Source of the DNA: Streptomyces sp. SID4985
Lineage (GTDB): Bacteria > Actinomycetota > Actinomycetes > Streptomycetales > Streptomycetaceae
Direction of reading: 5' to 3'
Assembly: GCF_009863025.1 (NCBI RefSeq)
Contig: NZ_WWIR01000032.1
Span: 1 to 47,859 of the forward strand
Length of the DNA: 47,859 bases
Both the position numbers and the translations under genes were made by a program. Shown piece after piece: positions 36,797 through 47,859 of this stretch. The notes beneath the pieces are model-generated. The model was not told the origin of the DNA and made no database searches. It worked only from the letters and a program-made list of their open reading frames with translations. How positions within the stretch are numbered: position 1 is the stretch's first letter; every line of letters starts with the position of its first letter.

Positions 36797-37411
36797 ATGG
36801 CGAACCAGTCCCGCCCCAAGGTCAAGAAGTCGCGTGCCCTCGGCATCGCGCTGACCCCGAAGGCCGTCAAGTACTTCGAGGCCCGCCCCTACCCGCCGGG
36901 CGAGCACGGCCGCGGCCGCAAGCAGAACTCGGACTACAAGGTCCGTCTGCTCGAGAAGCAGCGTCTGCGCGCGCAGTACGACGTGTCCGAGCGTCAGCTC
37001 GTCCGCGCCTACGAGCGTGCCGCCAAGGTCCAGGGCAAGACCGGTGAGGCCCTGATCATCGAGCTGGAGCGTCGTCTCGACGCCCTGGTCCTGCGTTCGG
37101 GCATCGCCCGCACGATCTACCAGGCCCGCCAGATGGTCGTCCACGGCCACATCCAGGTCAACGGCCAGAAGGTCGACAAGCCGTCCTTCCGTGTCCGTCC
37201 GGACGACGTCGTGCAGGTCCGCGACCGCTCCAAGGACAAGACGCTCTTCCAGGTCGCGCGTGAGGGTGGCTTCGCCGCCGACGGTGAGACCCCGCGTTAC
37301 CTCCAGGTGAACCTCAAGGCCCTGGCGTTCCGCCTGGACCGCGAGCCGAACCGCAAGGAGATCCCGGTGATCTGCGACGAGCAGCTCGTCGTCGAGTACT
37401 ACGCCCGCTGA
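36797..37411 (+). CDS. rpsD: 30S ribosomal protein S4
   Basis: S4 is a primary 16S rRNA-binding protein that nucleates 30S assembly. The 204-aa protein has the S4 N-terminal domain and the S4 RNA-binding fold [27 protein letters not shown]. Here rpsD stands alone, outside the alpha operon, as in other high-GC Gram-positives. The zinc-binding Cys residues of some S4 proteins are absent, so this is the C-minus form. ATG 36797 follows GAGGTG at eight bases. Codon use is typical of a highly expressed gene. Confidence 0.97.
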   Translation: MANQSRPKVKKSRALGIALTPKAVKYFEARPYPPGEHGRGRKQNSDYKVRLLEKQRLRAQYDVSERQLVRAYERAAKVQGKTGEALIIELERRLDALVLRSGIARTIYQARQMVVHGHIQVNGQKVDKPSFRVRPDDVVQVRDRSKDKTLFQVAREGGFAADGETPRYLQVNLKALAFRLDREPNRKEIPVICDEQLVVEYYAR

Positions 37412-37435
37412 TCCCAGCCCCCGCGTAGGCACTCA

Positions 37436-37480
37436 AGCCCGCCGTCCCACCGCCCTTTTGGGCGGGTGGGGCGGCGGGTT
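37436..37480 (+). terminator. Terminator after rpsD
   Basis: A long stem (left arm 37436-37455, right arm 37460-37480, one bulged G, wobbles) has a TTTT loop, 24 bases after the rpsD stop. Confidence 0.8.
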
Positions 37481-37641
37481 CACGCGTTCCCGGGCCGCGT
37501 CCGCGGACCCGGTGCAGCGGGCCCGGGAAAGCGGCCGCGCAGCCCCGGCTAATCCGGTACAGAGCCCCGCCCCCGGCGCGATAGGCTCGGTGCACGACTT
37601 TTCCGATGCTCAGGCATGTTTTCAGGGAGCGGGTGCGCACA

Positions 37642-38079
37642 GTGTCCGGTGGAGAGGTGGCCGGAATCCTGGTGGCCGTCTTCTGGGCGATCCTGGTCTC
37701 CTTCCTCGCGGTAGCGCTGGCGAGGCTGGCCCAGACCCTCAAGGCGACGACCAAGCTCGTGGCGGACGTGACCGACCAGGCCGTCCCGCTGCTCGCCGAC
37801 GCGTCCTCGGCCGTGCGGTCGGCACAGACCCAGATCGACCGGGTGGACGCGATCGCCTCGGACGTCCAGGAGGTCACCTCCAACGCGTCCGCGCTCTCCT
37901 CCACCGTCGCCTCCACCTTCGGCGGCCCGCTGGTCAAGGTCGCGGCCTTCGGCTACGGCGTCCGCCAGGCCCTCGGCGGCCGCAAGGAGGCCGCGCCCGC
38001 GAAGCAGTCGAAGCCGTCGAGGCGCACGGTGATCGTGGGCCGGACGGTCCCGGCCACCCGGCGGGGCAAGCGAAAGTAA
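37642..38079 (+). CDS. DUF948-domain membrane protein
   Basis: The 145-aa protein has one N-terminal membrane helix (VAGILVAVFWAILVSFLAVALARL). A helical segment resembling a coiled coil follows (LAQTLKATTKLVADVTDQAVPLLADASSAVRSA in outline), then a basic C-terminus. This is the DUF948 layout. Function unknown. GTG 37642 gives MSGGEVAGILVAVF, as in homologues I recall, with GGGAG about 12 bases upstream; GTG 37633 and ATG 37606 are in-frame alternatives. The next gene starts 15 bases after the stop. Confidence 0.85.
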   Translation: MSGGEVAGILVAVFWAILVSFLAVALARLAQTLKATTKLVADVTDQAVPLLADASSAVRSAQTQIDRVDAIASDVQEVTSNASALSSTVASTFGGPLVKVAAFGYGVRQALGGRKEAAPAKQSKPSRRTVIVGRTVPATRRGKRK

Positions 38080-38094
38080 GGACTGAGACCAGCG

Positions 38095-38457
38095 ATGTTC
38101 CGCCGTACGTTCTGGTTCACCACGGGTGTCGCCGCCGGTGTGTGGGCCACCACCAAGGTCAACCGCAAGCTGAAGCAGCTGACCCCGGAGAACCTGGCCG
38201 CGACGGCGGCCAACAAGGCCCTGGAGACCGGTCAGCGGCTGAAGGACCGCGCGGTCGGCTTCGCGCTCGACGTCCGCGACAACATGGCGCAGCGGGAGAG
38301 CGAGCTGGAAGAGGCTCTTGGCATCCAGGAGCGCCCCGGCCTGCCCCCGGCCCGGCGGTACACCGCCATCGAGAACCACCGCGCCCCGAACAACCGCAGC
38401 ACACTGAAGTACATCGAGAACACGACGTACTCGTACAACCGGAATGAGGACCACTGA
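38095..38457 (+). CDS. Small conserved protein upstream of alaS (DUF6167-like)
   Basis: The 120-aa protein begins [26 protein letters not shown], a short hydrophobic N-terminal segment that may anchor it in the membrane. A helical region follows ([22 protein letters not shown]), then a polar Asn/Tyr-rich C-terminus. I know this arrangement from actinobacteria next to a DUF948 gene and alaS, but not its function. The stop overlaps the alaS start by one base (TGATG), so the three genes are one transcription unit. Confidence 0.82.
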   Translation: MFRRTFWFTTGVAAGVWATTKVNRKLKQLTPENLAATAANKALETGQRLKDRAVGFALDVRDNMAQRESELEEALGIQERPGLPPARRYTAIENHRAPNNRSTLKYIENTTYSYNRNEDH

Positions 38458-41129
38458 TGGAGTCGGCCGAGATTCGCCGCCGCTGGCTGAGCTTCTTCGA
38501 GGAGCGCGGGCACACCGTCGTCCCTTCGGCGTCGCTCATCGCGGACGACCCGACTCTGCTCCTCGTCCCCGCCGGCATGGTGCCCTTCAAGCCCTACTTC
38601 CTGGGTGAGGTCAAGCCGCCCTTCCCGCGCGCCACCAGCGTGCAGAAGTGCGTGCGCACGCCCGACATCGAAGAGGTCGGCAAGACCACCCGCCACGGCA
38701 CCTTCTTCCAGATGTGCGGCAACTTCTCCTTCGGCGACTACTTCAAGGAAGGCGCCATCAAGTACGCCTGGGAGCTGCTCACCAGCCCCCAGGACAAGGG
38801 CGGTTACGGCCTCGACCCCGAGCGTCTGTGGATCACCGTCTACAAGGACGACGACGAGGCCGAGCGCATCTGGCACGAGGTCGTCGGCGTGCCCAAGGAG
38901 CGCATCCAGCGCCTGGGCATGAAGGACAACTACTGGTCCATGGGCGTCCCCGGCCCCTGCGGCCCCTGCTCCGAGATCAACTACGACCGCGGCCCCGAGT
39001 TCGGCGTCGAGGGCGGCCCCGCCGTCAACGACGAGCGGTACGTCGAGATCTGGAACCTCGTCTTCATGCAGTACGAGCGGGGCGAGGGCATCGGCAAGGA
39101 CAACTTCGAGATCCTCGGGGACCTGCCGAGCCAGAACATCGACACGGGCCTCGGTCTTGAGCGCCTCGCCATGATTCTGCAGGGCGTGCAGAACATGTAC
39201 GAGATCGACACCTCCATGGCCGTCATCAAGAAGGCCACCGAGCTGACCGGTGTCGAGTACGGCGCCGCCCAGCATTCCGACGTCTCGCTGCGCGTGGTCA
39301 CCGACCACATGCGCACCTCCGTGATGCTCATCGGCGACGGCGTCACCCCGGGCAACGAGGGCCGCGGCTATGTGCTGCGCCGCATCATGCGCCGCGCCAT
39401 CCGCAACATGCGTCTGCTCGGCGCCACCGGTCCGGTCGTCAAGCCGCTGATCGACACCGTGATCGAGATGATGGGCCAGCAGTACCCCGAGCTCATCACC
39501 GACCGCGAGCGCATCGAGAAGGTCGCCGTCGCCGAGGAGAACGCCTTCCTCAAGACGCTGAAGGCCGGCACCAACATCCTCGACACCGCGGTCACCGAGA
39601 CCAAGGAGTCCGGCGGCACGGTCCTCTCCGGCGACAAGGCGTTCCTGCTCCACGACACCTGGGGCTTCCCGATCGACCTCACCCTCGAGATGGCCGCCGA
39701 ACAGGGCCTCGCCGTGGACGAGGAGGGCTTCCGCCGCCTGATGAAGGAGCAGCGGGAGCGCGCCAAGGCCGACGCCCAGGCCAAGAAGACCGGCCACGCC
39801 GACATGGGCGCCTACCGCGAGATCGCGGACGCCGCCGGAGCCACCGACTTCATCGGCTACGCCGACACCGAGGGCGAGTCCACGATCGTCGGCATCCTGG
39901 TCGACGGCGTCTCCTCCCCGGCCGCCACCGAGGGCGACGAGGTCGAGATCGTCCTCGACCGCACCCCGTTCTACGCCGAGGGCGGCGGCCAGATCGGCGA
40001 CACCGGCCGTATCAAGATCGACTCCGGTGCCGTCATCGAGATCCGCGACACCCAGAAGCCGGTCCCGGGCGTCTACGTCCACAAGGGCACCGTCCAGGTT
40101 GGCGAGGTCACCGTCGGCGCCAAGGCCCACGCCTCCGTGGACCGGCTGCGCCGCAAGGCCATCGCCCGCGCCCACTCGGCCACCCACCTGACCCACCAGG
40201 CGCTGCGCGACGCCCTCGGCCCGACGGCCGCCCAGGCCGGTTCCGAGAACCAGCCCGGCCGCTTCCGCTTCGACTTCGGCTCCCCGTCCGCCGTTCCCAC
40301 GGCCGTGATGACCGACGTCGAGCAGAAGATCAACGAGGTGCTCTCCCGCGACCTCGACGTGCACGCCGAGGTCATGGGCATCGACGAGGCCAAGAAGCAG
40401 GGCGCCATCGCCGAGTTCGGCGAGAAGTACGGCGAGCGCGTGCGCGTCGTGACCATCGGCGACTTCTCCAAGGAGCTGTGCGGCGGCACCCACGTGCACA
40501 ACACCGCCCAGCTGGGCCTGGTGAAGCTGCTCGGCGAGTCCTCCATCGGCTCCGGTGTGCGCCGTATCGAGGCCCTGGTCGGCGTGGACGCCTACAACTT
40601 CCTCGCCCGTGAGCACACGGTCGTCAACCAGCTCACCGAACTGCTCAAGGGCCGTTCGGAGGAGCTGCCGGAGAAGGTCTCCGCGATGCTCGGCAAGCTG
40701 AAGGACGCCGAGAAGGAGATCGAGAAGTTCCGCGCGGAGAAGGTCCTCCAGGCCGCCGCCGGTCTCGCCGAGTCCGCCAAGGACGTACGCGGGATCGCCC
40801 TGGTCACGGGCCAGGTCCCGGACGGCACCACGCCGGACGACCTGCGCAGGCTGGTCCTCGACGTGCGCGGGCGCATCCAGGGCGGCCGGGCCGCCGTCGT
40901 CGCCCTGTTCACCGTGAACAACGGCAAGCCGCTCACGGTCATCGCCACCAACGAGGCCGCCCGCGAGCGCGGTCTCAAGGCCGGCGAGCTGGTCCGTACG
41001 GCCGCCAAGACCCTCGGCGGCGGCGGTGGCGGCAAGCCGGACGTCGCCCAGGGCGGCGGTCAGAACCCGGCCGCCGTCGGCGAGGCCGTCGACGCGGTCG
41101 AGCGCCTCGTCGCCGACACGGCCAAGTAG
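38457..41129 (+). CDS. alaS: Alanyl-tRNA synthetase
   Basis: Charges tRNA-Ala and clears mischarged Ser/Gly. The 890-aa length is normal. The class II core carries [20 protein letters not shown] and [15 protein letters not shown]. The editing domain has HSATHLTHQ (H-x3-H) and CGGTHVHNT, which together bind zinc. The C-terminal DHHA1 domain follows a coiled coil ([20 protein letters not shown]) and ends with the glycine-rich [18 protein letters not shown] 38457 overlaps the preceding stop. ruvX begins ten bases after its own stop. Confidence 0.98.
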   Translation: MESAEIRRRWLSFFEERGHTVVPSASLIADDPTLLLVPAGMVPFKPYFLGEVKPPFPRATSVQKCVRTPDIEEVGKTTRHGTFFQMCGNFSFGDYFKEGAIKYAWELLTSPQDKGGYGLDPERLWITVYKDDDEAERIWHEVVGVPKERIQRLGMKDNYWSMGVPGPCGPCSEINYDRGPEFGVEGGPAVNDERYVEIWNLVFMQYERGEGIGKDNFEILGDLPSQNIDTGLGLERLAMILQGVQNMYEIDTSMAVIKKATELTGVEYGAAQHSDVSLRVVTDHMRTSVMLIGDGVTPGNEGRGYVLRRIMRRAIRNMRLLGATGPVVKPLIDTVIEMMGQQYPELITDRERIEKVAVAEENAFLKTLKAGTNILDTAVTETKESGGTVLSGDKAFLLHDTWGFPIDLTLEMAAEQGLAVDEEGFRRLMKEQRERAKADAQAKKTGHADMGAYREIADAAGATDFIGYADTEGESTIVGILVDGVSSPAATEGDEVEIVLDRTPFYAEGGGQIGDTGRIKIDSGAVIEIRDTQKPVPGVYVHKGTVQVGEVTVGAKAHASVDRLRRKAIARAHSATHLTHQALRDALGPTAAQAGSENQPGRFRFDFGSPSAVPTAVMTDVEQKINEVLSRDLDVHAEVMGIDEAKKQGAIAEFGEKYGERVRVVTIGDFSKELCGGTHVHNTAQLGLVKLLGESSIGSGVRRIEALVGVDAYNFLAREHTVVNQLTELLKGRSEELPEKVSAMLGKLKDAEKEIEKFRAEKVLQAAAGLAESAKDVRGIALVTGQVPDGTTPDDLRRLVLDVRGRIQGGRAAVVALFTVNNGKPLTVIATNEAARERGLKAGELVRTAAKTLGGGGGGKPDVAQGGGQNPAAVGEAVDAVERLVADTAK

Positions 41130-41139
41130 GGCATCGCTC

Positions 41140-41604
41140 ATGCGCAGAGGACGACGACTCGCCATCGACATCGGGGACGCCCGGATCGGGGTCGCCTCGT
41201 GCGACCCCGACGGGATCCTCGCCACTCCGGTGGAGACGGTGCCCGGCCGGGACGTACCGGCCGCGCACCGGCGCCTCAGGCAACTGGTCGAGGAGTACGA
41301 GCCGATCGAGGTCGTCGTCGGACTCCCTCGCTCCCTCAAGGGGGGCGAGGGCCCGGCCGCGGTCAAGGTGCGCGCGTTCACCCAGGAGCTGGCTCGGGGC
41401 ATCAAGCCGGTGCCGGTACGTCTGGTGGACGAGCGGATGACCACGGTGACGGCCAGTCAGGGACTGCGCGCCTCCGGTGTGAAGTCCAAGAAGGGCCGCT
41501 CCGTGATCGACCAGGCGGCCGCCGTCATCATCCTTCAGCAGGCCCTGGAATCCGAACGGGTGTCAGGGCAGCCGCCGGGTGAGGGCGTCGAAGTGGTCAT
41601 CTGA
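41140..41604 (+). CDS. ruvX: YqgF/RuvX family RNase H-fold protein
   Basis: The 154-aa protein has the RNase H-fold active-site pattern: D in LAIDIGDARIGVA, E in the VVVGLPRSLKG strand region, VRLVDERMTT and the final D in KGRSVIDQAAAVIIL. Called a putative Holliday junction resolvase; E. coli YqgF is linked to 16S rRNA 5' maturation, so either role is possible. ATG 41140 follows TAGGG at about nine bases. Lies between alaS and mltG, a common actinobacterial order. Confidence 0.93.
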   Translation: MRRGRRLAIDIGDARIGVASCDPDGILATPVETVPGRDVPAAHRRLRQLVEEYEPIEVVVGLPRSLKGGEGPAAVKVRAFTQELARGIKPVPVRLVDERMTTVTASQGLRASGVKSKKGRSVIDQAAAVIILQQALESERVSGQPPGEGVEVVI

Positions 41605-41726
41605 TCGCGATACGGTAACGTTCCGCGCGATGCGGTGGTTTCGAACAGCGACCGCACAGCAAGAGGCGGAACGGCGCCGGTACGGGAGCCGAGCGACCGC
41701 CATGGCCTCGCGGCTCTAGGGGATCG

Positions 41727-43454
41727 ATGACTGAGTATGGCCGGGGCCCAGGCTCCGAACCGTGGCATCCGGAGGACCCGTTGTACGGGGACGGCGGATG
41801 GGGAGGACAGCAGACCCACCCCGGTCAGTCCCCCTACGGCGGCCAGCCGCAGCAGCAGTACCCGCAGCAGCCGCAGGAGCAGTACGGCGACTGGTCCCAG
41901 GGACAGCAGCAGCCGGGCTATGGCGAGCAGTACCCGCAGCAGCCGCAGCACCCGCAGCACTACGACGGGCAGGGCGGGGCGCACTACGACCCCCAGTTCG
42001 ATCCCCGGTTCGCCGGCCAGCAGCAACAGCACCCCCAGCAGCCGCAGCAGCCCCAGGGCGGCGGCTGGGACGCCACGGGCACCCACGGCCAGGCTCCCTA
42101 CGCCGCCGACCCCGGTGACCCCTACGGACAGCAGCCCGTGGCGTACGGCGCCGAGCGGCCCGACCTCTACGGCACCGAGGACGCCTACCCGCCGCCCCAA
42201 CCGCCCGGGCACCGCACCGCCGACCCGGAGTGGGAGCAGGAGCAGGAGGCGGAGGAGCACCCCCTGGCCGCCGGGAGCGGCGAGGACGACGACGCCGAGG
42301 ACGAGCCCGCGGAGACCGGGCGCGCCGAGCGGCGCGGCAAGGGCCGCAAGCCCGTCAAGGACAAGAAGAAGCGCACCGGCTGCGCCCTCATGGTCGTCAT
42401 CGTGGTCTTCGGCGGCGGCCTAGGCGGCGTCGGCTATCTCGGCTACACCTTCTACCAAAATCGTTTCGCCCCGCCCGCGGACTACGCGGGCAGCGGCAAC
42501 GGCGAGACGGTCGTCGTGGAGATCCCGAAGGGCGCGGGCGGCGCCGACATCGGCCGCAAGCTCAAGGAGGCCGGAGTCGTCGAAAGCGTCGACGCCTTCG
42601 TCTCCGCCCAGATCGCCAACCCCCAGGGCAAGTCCCTCCAGGACGGCGTCTACACACTCCAGAAGCACATGTCGGCCGCCAGCGCGGTCGAACTGATGCT
42701 CAGCCCGAAGAGCCGGGCCAACCTCATCATTCCCGAGGGCAAGCGCAACGCCTGGGTCTACGCGGAGATCGACAAGCGTCTGAAGCTCCCCAACGGCACC
42801 ACCGCGAACGTCGCGAAGAAGGACTGGAAGGACCTCGGGCTGCCCTCCTGGGCGAACGACAACAAGGAGATCAAGGACCCCCTGGAGGGCTTCCTCTACC
42901 CGTCCAGTTATCCGGTGGCCAAGGGCATGAAGCCCAAGGACGTCCTGAAGAAGATGGTCGACCAGGCCAACGAGCAGTACCAGCACTACGACCTCACCGG
43001 CAAGGCCCGGAGCCTGGGCCTCGACAGCCCGCTTCAGGTGCTCACGGTGGCGAGCCTGGTGCAGGTCGAGGGCAAGTACAAGCACGACTTCGACAAGGTC
43101 GCCCGTGTCGTCTACAACCGTCTCGAGCCGAACAACACGGAGACGGCGGGCCGGCTGGAGTTCGACTCCACCATCAACTACCTGAAGGCCCAGAGCACTC
43201 TGGACGTCGGCTCGGTCGCGGACCTGCGGAAGATCCACGATCCGTACAACACCTACGACATCAAGGGACTCCCGCCGGGCCCCATCAGCAACCCCGGCGC
43301 CGAAGCCATCGAGTCCGCGCTGAACCCGGCCGACGGCCCCTGGTACTACTTCGTCTCGATCAGCGAGAACGAGACGGTGTTCGCCGTCACCAACGAAGAG
43401 CACAACCGGAACGTCGAGCGCTACGAGAAGGCACGCAAGCAAGCGGGCCAGTGA
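41727..43454 (+). CDS. mltG: Endolytic murein transglycosylase MltG
   Basis: MltG cleaves nascent glycan strands at the membrane and may set their length. Of 575 aa, the first ~210 are a cytoplasmic Gln/Pro/Tyr/Gly-rich tail (repeated QQYPQQPQ-type units) followed by an acidic then basic segment (RRGKGRKPVKDKKKR). One membrane helix (about 220-242) leads to the extracellular LysM-like and YceG domains. The catalytic Glu lies at about residue 448 in ASLVQVEGKY, followed by VARVVYNRL and the conserved LPPGPISNPG. ATG 41727 follows AGGGG closely. The long disordered N-terminus is much larger than in E. coli and could scaffold division proteins. Confidence 0.94.
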   Translation: MTEYGRGPGSEPWHPEDPLYGDGGWGGQQTHPGQSPYGGQPQQQYPQQPQEQYGDWSQGQQQPGYGEQYPQQPQHPQHYDGQGGAHYDPQFDPRFAGQQQQHPQQPQQPQGGGWDATGTHGQAPYAADPGDPYGQQPVAYGAERPDLYGTEDAYPPPQPPGHRTADPEWEQEQEAEEHPLAAGSGEDDDAEDEPAETGRAERRGKGRKPVKDKKKRTGCALMVVIVVFGGGLGGVGYLGYTFYQNRFAPPADYAGSGNGETVVVEIPKGAGGADIGRKLKEAGVVESVDAFVSAQIANPQGKSLQDGVYTLQKHMSAASAVELMLSPKSRANLIIPEGKRNAWVYAEIDKRLKLPNGTTANVAKKDWKDLGLPSWANDNKEIKDPLEGFLYPSSYPVAKGMKPKDVLKKMVDQANEQYQHYDLTGKARSLGLDSPLQVLTVASLVQVEGKYKHDFDKVARVVYNRLEPNNTETAGRLEFDSTINYLKAQSTLDVGSVADLRKIHDPYNTYDIKGLPPGPISNPGAEAIESALNPADGPWYYFVSISENETVFAVTNEEHNRNVERYEKARKQAGQ

Positions 43455-43554
43455 GCTACGCGGGGCCGGTCTACGTGCGCGCGCCCGGCTCGTGCGTCCG
43501 GTTCTGGGGTCACTACGAAGAGATCGGCGTCTAATCGCACCGGATCCTCGATCC

Positions 43555-43587
43555 CTTCGCCCCGTCGGACTCTCCGACGGGGCGAAG
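43555..43587 (+). terminator. Terminator after mltG
   Basis: A perfect 14-bp stem (CTTCGCCCCGTCGG, 43555-43568, with 43574-43587) has loop ACTCT. It separates mltG from aroE, so aroE needs its own promoter. TACGAT at 43603-43608 is a possible -10. Confidence 0.8.
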
Positions 43588-43644
43588 TCGTGCACGGGAA
43601 GCTACGATCCGTCAAGACCGTCAGGCAGCTCAAGGACAAGTTCA

Positions 43645-44484
43645 ATGACAGCTCGGGCAACTGAGGCCCGCCGAGCCGCTGTGCTCGGTTCACCGATCGC
43701 GCACTCTCTTTCTCCGGTGCTGCACCGCGCCGCGTACCAGGAGTTGGGCCTGGACGACTGGACCTACGACCGTTTCGACGTCGACGAGGAAGCCCTGCCG
43801 GGTTTCTTCGACGGGCTCGGCCCGGAGTGGGCTGGGCTGTCGTTGACCATGCCGCTGAAGCGGGCCGTCATTCCGTTGCTGGACGGGATCAGTGAGACGG
43901 CCGCTTCCGTGGATGCCGTGAACACGGTCGTGTTCACCGAGGACGGGCGTCGCGTGGGGGACAACACCGATATTCCCGGGATGGTCGCCGCGCTGCGTGA
44001 GCACGGGATCGAGGAGGTGGAGTCCGCCGCGATTCTCGGGGCGGGTGCCACCGCGTCCTCCGCGCTGGCCGCCCTGGCCCGGGTCTGCACCGGGGAGGTC
44101 ACCGCGTATGTGCGCAGCGCCGCCCGGGCCGGCGAGATGCGGCAGTGGGGGGAGCGGCTCGATGTGGAGGTCCGTATCGCCGACTGGGCGGACGCGGCCG
44201 AGGCGCTGCACGCGCCCCTGGTGATCGCCACCACTCCGGCGGGCACCACCGACGCCCTCGCGACCGCCGTGCCCGAGCGGCCCGCCACGCTCTTCGACGT
44301 GCTCTACGACCCCTGGCCGACCGAGCTGGCCGCCCGCTGGTCCATGTTCGGCGGCGCCGTGGTCGGCGGCCTGGACCTGCTCGTCCACCAGGCCGTGCTC
44401 CAGGTCGAGGCCATGACCGGCCGCTCCCCGGCACCGCTGGAAGCCATGCGCCACGCGGGCGAACAGGCCCTCGCCGCCCGCTGA
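43645..44484 (+). CDS. aroE: Shikimate dehydrogenase
   Basis: Reduces 3-dehydroshikimate to shikimate with NADPH. The 279-aa protein has the shikimate site SPIAHSLSPVLH and the catalytic Lys and Asp regions LTMPLKRAV and VGDNTDIPG. The nucleotide-binding loop is AAILGAGATASSA, and the C-terminal VGGLDLLVHQAVLQ is typical. ATG 43645 follows AAGGA at eight bases. It lies upstream of aroC-aroK-aroB but 178 bases apart, so co-transcription is uncertain. Confidence 0.95.
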   Translation: MTARATEARRAAVLGSPIAHSLSPVLHRAAYQELGLDDWTYDRFDVDEEALPGFFDGLGPEWAGLSLTMPLKRAVIPLLDGISETAASVDAVNTVVFTEDGRRVGDNTDIPGMVAALREHGIEEVESAAILGAGATASSALAALARVCTGEVTAYVRSAARAGEMRQWGERLDVEVRIADWADAAEALHAPLVIATTPAGTTDALATAVPERPATLFDVLYDPWPTELAARWSMFGGAVVGGLDLLVHQAVLQVEAMTGRSPAPLEAMRHAGEQALAAR

Positions 44485-44662
44485 ACACCCCCGCTCCCAC
44501 GCCCCGCGCGGGTCCCGGCATCCGGACCGAGGACCGGATTCGTCCCCCGGCGTGGGAGGATCGGAGGTGGCAGACCGGAATCGCGCACCCGGTCGTGCCG
44601 CCGCCGTACGCGCGCATCTGTGTACGCGGCGCAGTACCGGGCGCGAACACTGAGGAGCACCG

Positions 44663-47450
<2,788 letters not shown>

Positions 47451-47501
47451 CTCCCGACACCGCCCCGTCTGCCCGATTCCCTTGACGGGTCCGGGACTTG
47501 C

Positions 47502-47544
47502 TACCGCCCCCGGCCGTTTCACCAAACGACGGCCGGGGGCGGTA
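47502..47544 (+). terminator. Terminator after aroB
   Basis: A perfect 16-bp stem (TACCGCCCCCGGCCGT, 47502-47517, with 47529-47544) has an 11-nt loop, 51 bases after the aroB stop. Confidence 0.8.
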
Positions 47545-47616
47545 CGGTTCGCTACAGTGCGGGCTTCGTACCCGCCTTCCGGCGCTGAACGCGTGTACGA
47601 GATGGAGTGGCAACGG

Positions 47617-47859
47617 ATGCAGCACGCAGTGGGATCTCCGCTGCCGCCGCCCCACCCACCGGGGCAGGGACCGCAGACCGGCTGGGTACCGGCCGCCCAC
47701 CATCCGGGTCCGCCCCCGGCGGCACCCCAGGGCCCCCCGCCCGGCTATCCCGCAGCGGGCGCCCCCATACCCCCGGGCGCCATGCCGCCCGTACCTCCGC
47801 CGCCTCCGCCTCCGGCCGCGCCGCCCGTCGCCGGGACGTACGGACCGCACGGCTCCGAG
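47617..47859 (+). CDS. Proline-rich N-terminus of a protein cut by the window end
   Basis: Eighty-one codons are visible from ATG 47617, then the window ends. GGAG (47604-47607) is nine bases upstream; ATG 47602 in the same frame would have its binding site too close. The visible part is Pro/Gly/Ala/His-rich (PLPPPHPPGQGPQ, VPPPPPPPAAPP) and disordered, as commonly precedes a membrane or signalling domain in streptomycete proteins. The function cannot be judged from this part. A possible -10, TACAGT (47553-47558), lies after the aroB terminator. Confidence 0.65.
   Translation, partial: MQHAVGSPLPPPHPPGQGPQTGWVPAAHHPGPPPAAPQGPPPGYPAAGAPIPPGAMPPVPPPPPPPAAPPVAGTYGPHGSE

Noticed and set aside
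38232..41444. A 1070-codon open frame on the minus strand opposite alaS and ruvX
   Set aside because: It is the antisense shadow of alaS, kept open by high G+C codon bias. It has no binding site or family resemblance, while alaS is certain.
41830..42060. CAG-rich repeats in mltG as a CRISPR-like or microsatellite array
   Set aside because: Units are irregular and in frame with Gln/Pro-rich protein coding. There are no spacers and no cas genes.

Overview
This 47.9 kb window is chromosomal DNA from a Streptomyces species. The evidence is the very high G+C content with G/C-ending codons, frequent GTG and some TTG starts, many leaderless genes, the sporulation gene ssgB, and a core gene order I recall from S. 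coelicolor (ssgB ... thrS ... pdxST ... ruvCAB ... secDF-apt-relA ... hisS ... rpsD ... alaS ... aroCKB). There is no prophage, insertion sequence, CRISPR array or rRNA operon. The window is mostly core genome with a few poorly characterised genes between the housekeeping ones.

Layout. 1-2.5 kb: tail of an unknown gene, a small membrane protein, a CGNR zinc-finger regulator (-), ssgB (-) and a PGPGW membrane protein. 2.5-3.2 kb: two identical tRNA-Val(CAC) genes, each with its own near-identical terminator. 3.2-6 kb: a DnaQ-type exonuclease (-), then a translationally coupled pair, a DUF4365 protein and an unrecognised protein. 6-9.4 kb: thrS, a K+ channel-like protein (-), and a HIT protein of the Ap4A phosphorylase type. 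9.4-13.5 kb (-): a membrane protein of unknown function and an EF-G2-like GTPase. 13.8-17.1 kb: a phosphatidylinositol/PIM module (PI-phosphate synthase, acyltransferase, PimA-like mannosyltransferase) and a LemA-like protein. 17.2-19.6 kb: pdxS, pdxT and yebC. 19.7-22.6 kb: a small secreted protein (-), then ruvC-ruvA-ruvB. 22.8-29.6 kb: yajC-secD-secF-apt, then relA. 29.8-32 kb (-): a DUF349 protein and a membrane-anchored cyclophilin. 32.2-36.5 kb: a metallo-hydrolase, hisS, a VKOR protein and rarA. 36.8-41.6 kb: rpsD, a DUF948 protein, a small protein, alaS and ruvX. 41.7-47.5 kb: mltG, aroE, aroC-aroK-aroB, then a Pro-rich protein that runs off the end.

The most interesting signal is regulatory. 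Three exact matches to the actinobacterial RecA-independent DNA-damage promoter (TTGTCRGTG-N8-TANNNT, bound by PafBC) occur here, each correctly oriented upstream of a gene: ruvC, rarA (at the spacing for a leaderless message) and the uncharacterised 552-aa membrane protein at 9.4-11.1 kb. The first two are DNA-repair genes, so the third may be an unrecognised member of the DNA-damage response. Other points for follow-up are the structured ~320-nt rpsD leader, a perfect DnaA box and a 12-bp palindrome upstream of the VKOR gene, a 19-bp dyad upstream of ruvC, the DUF4365 gene pair, and small proteins.

Hairpin terminators separate most transcription units. Start sites were chosen from ribosome-binding sites, four-base overlaps (ATGA/GTGA) and family lengths. 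Function calls rest on recalled family motifs, not on a database search.
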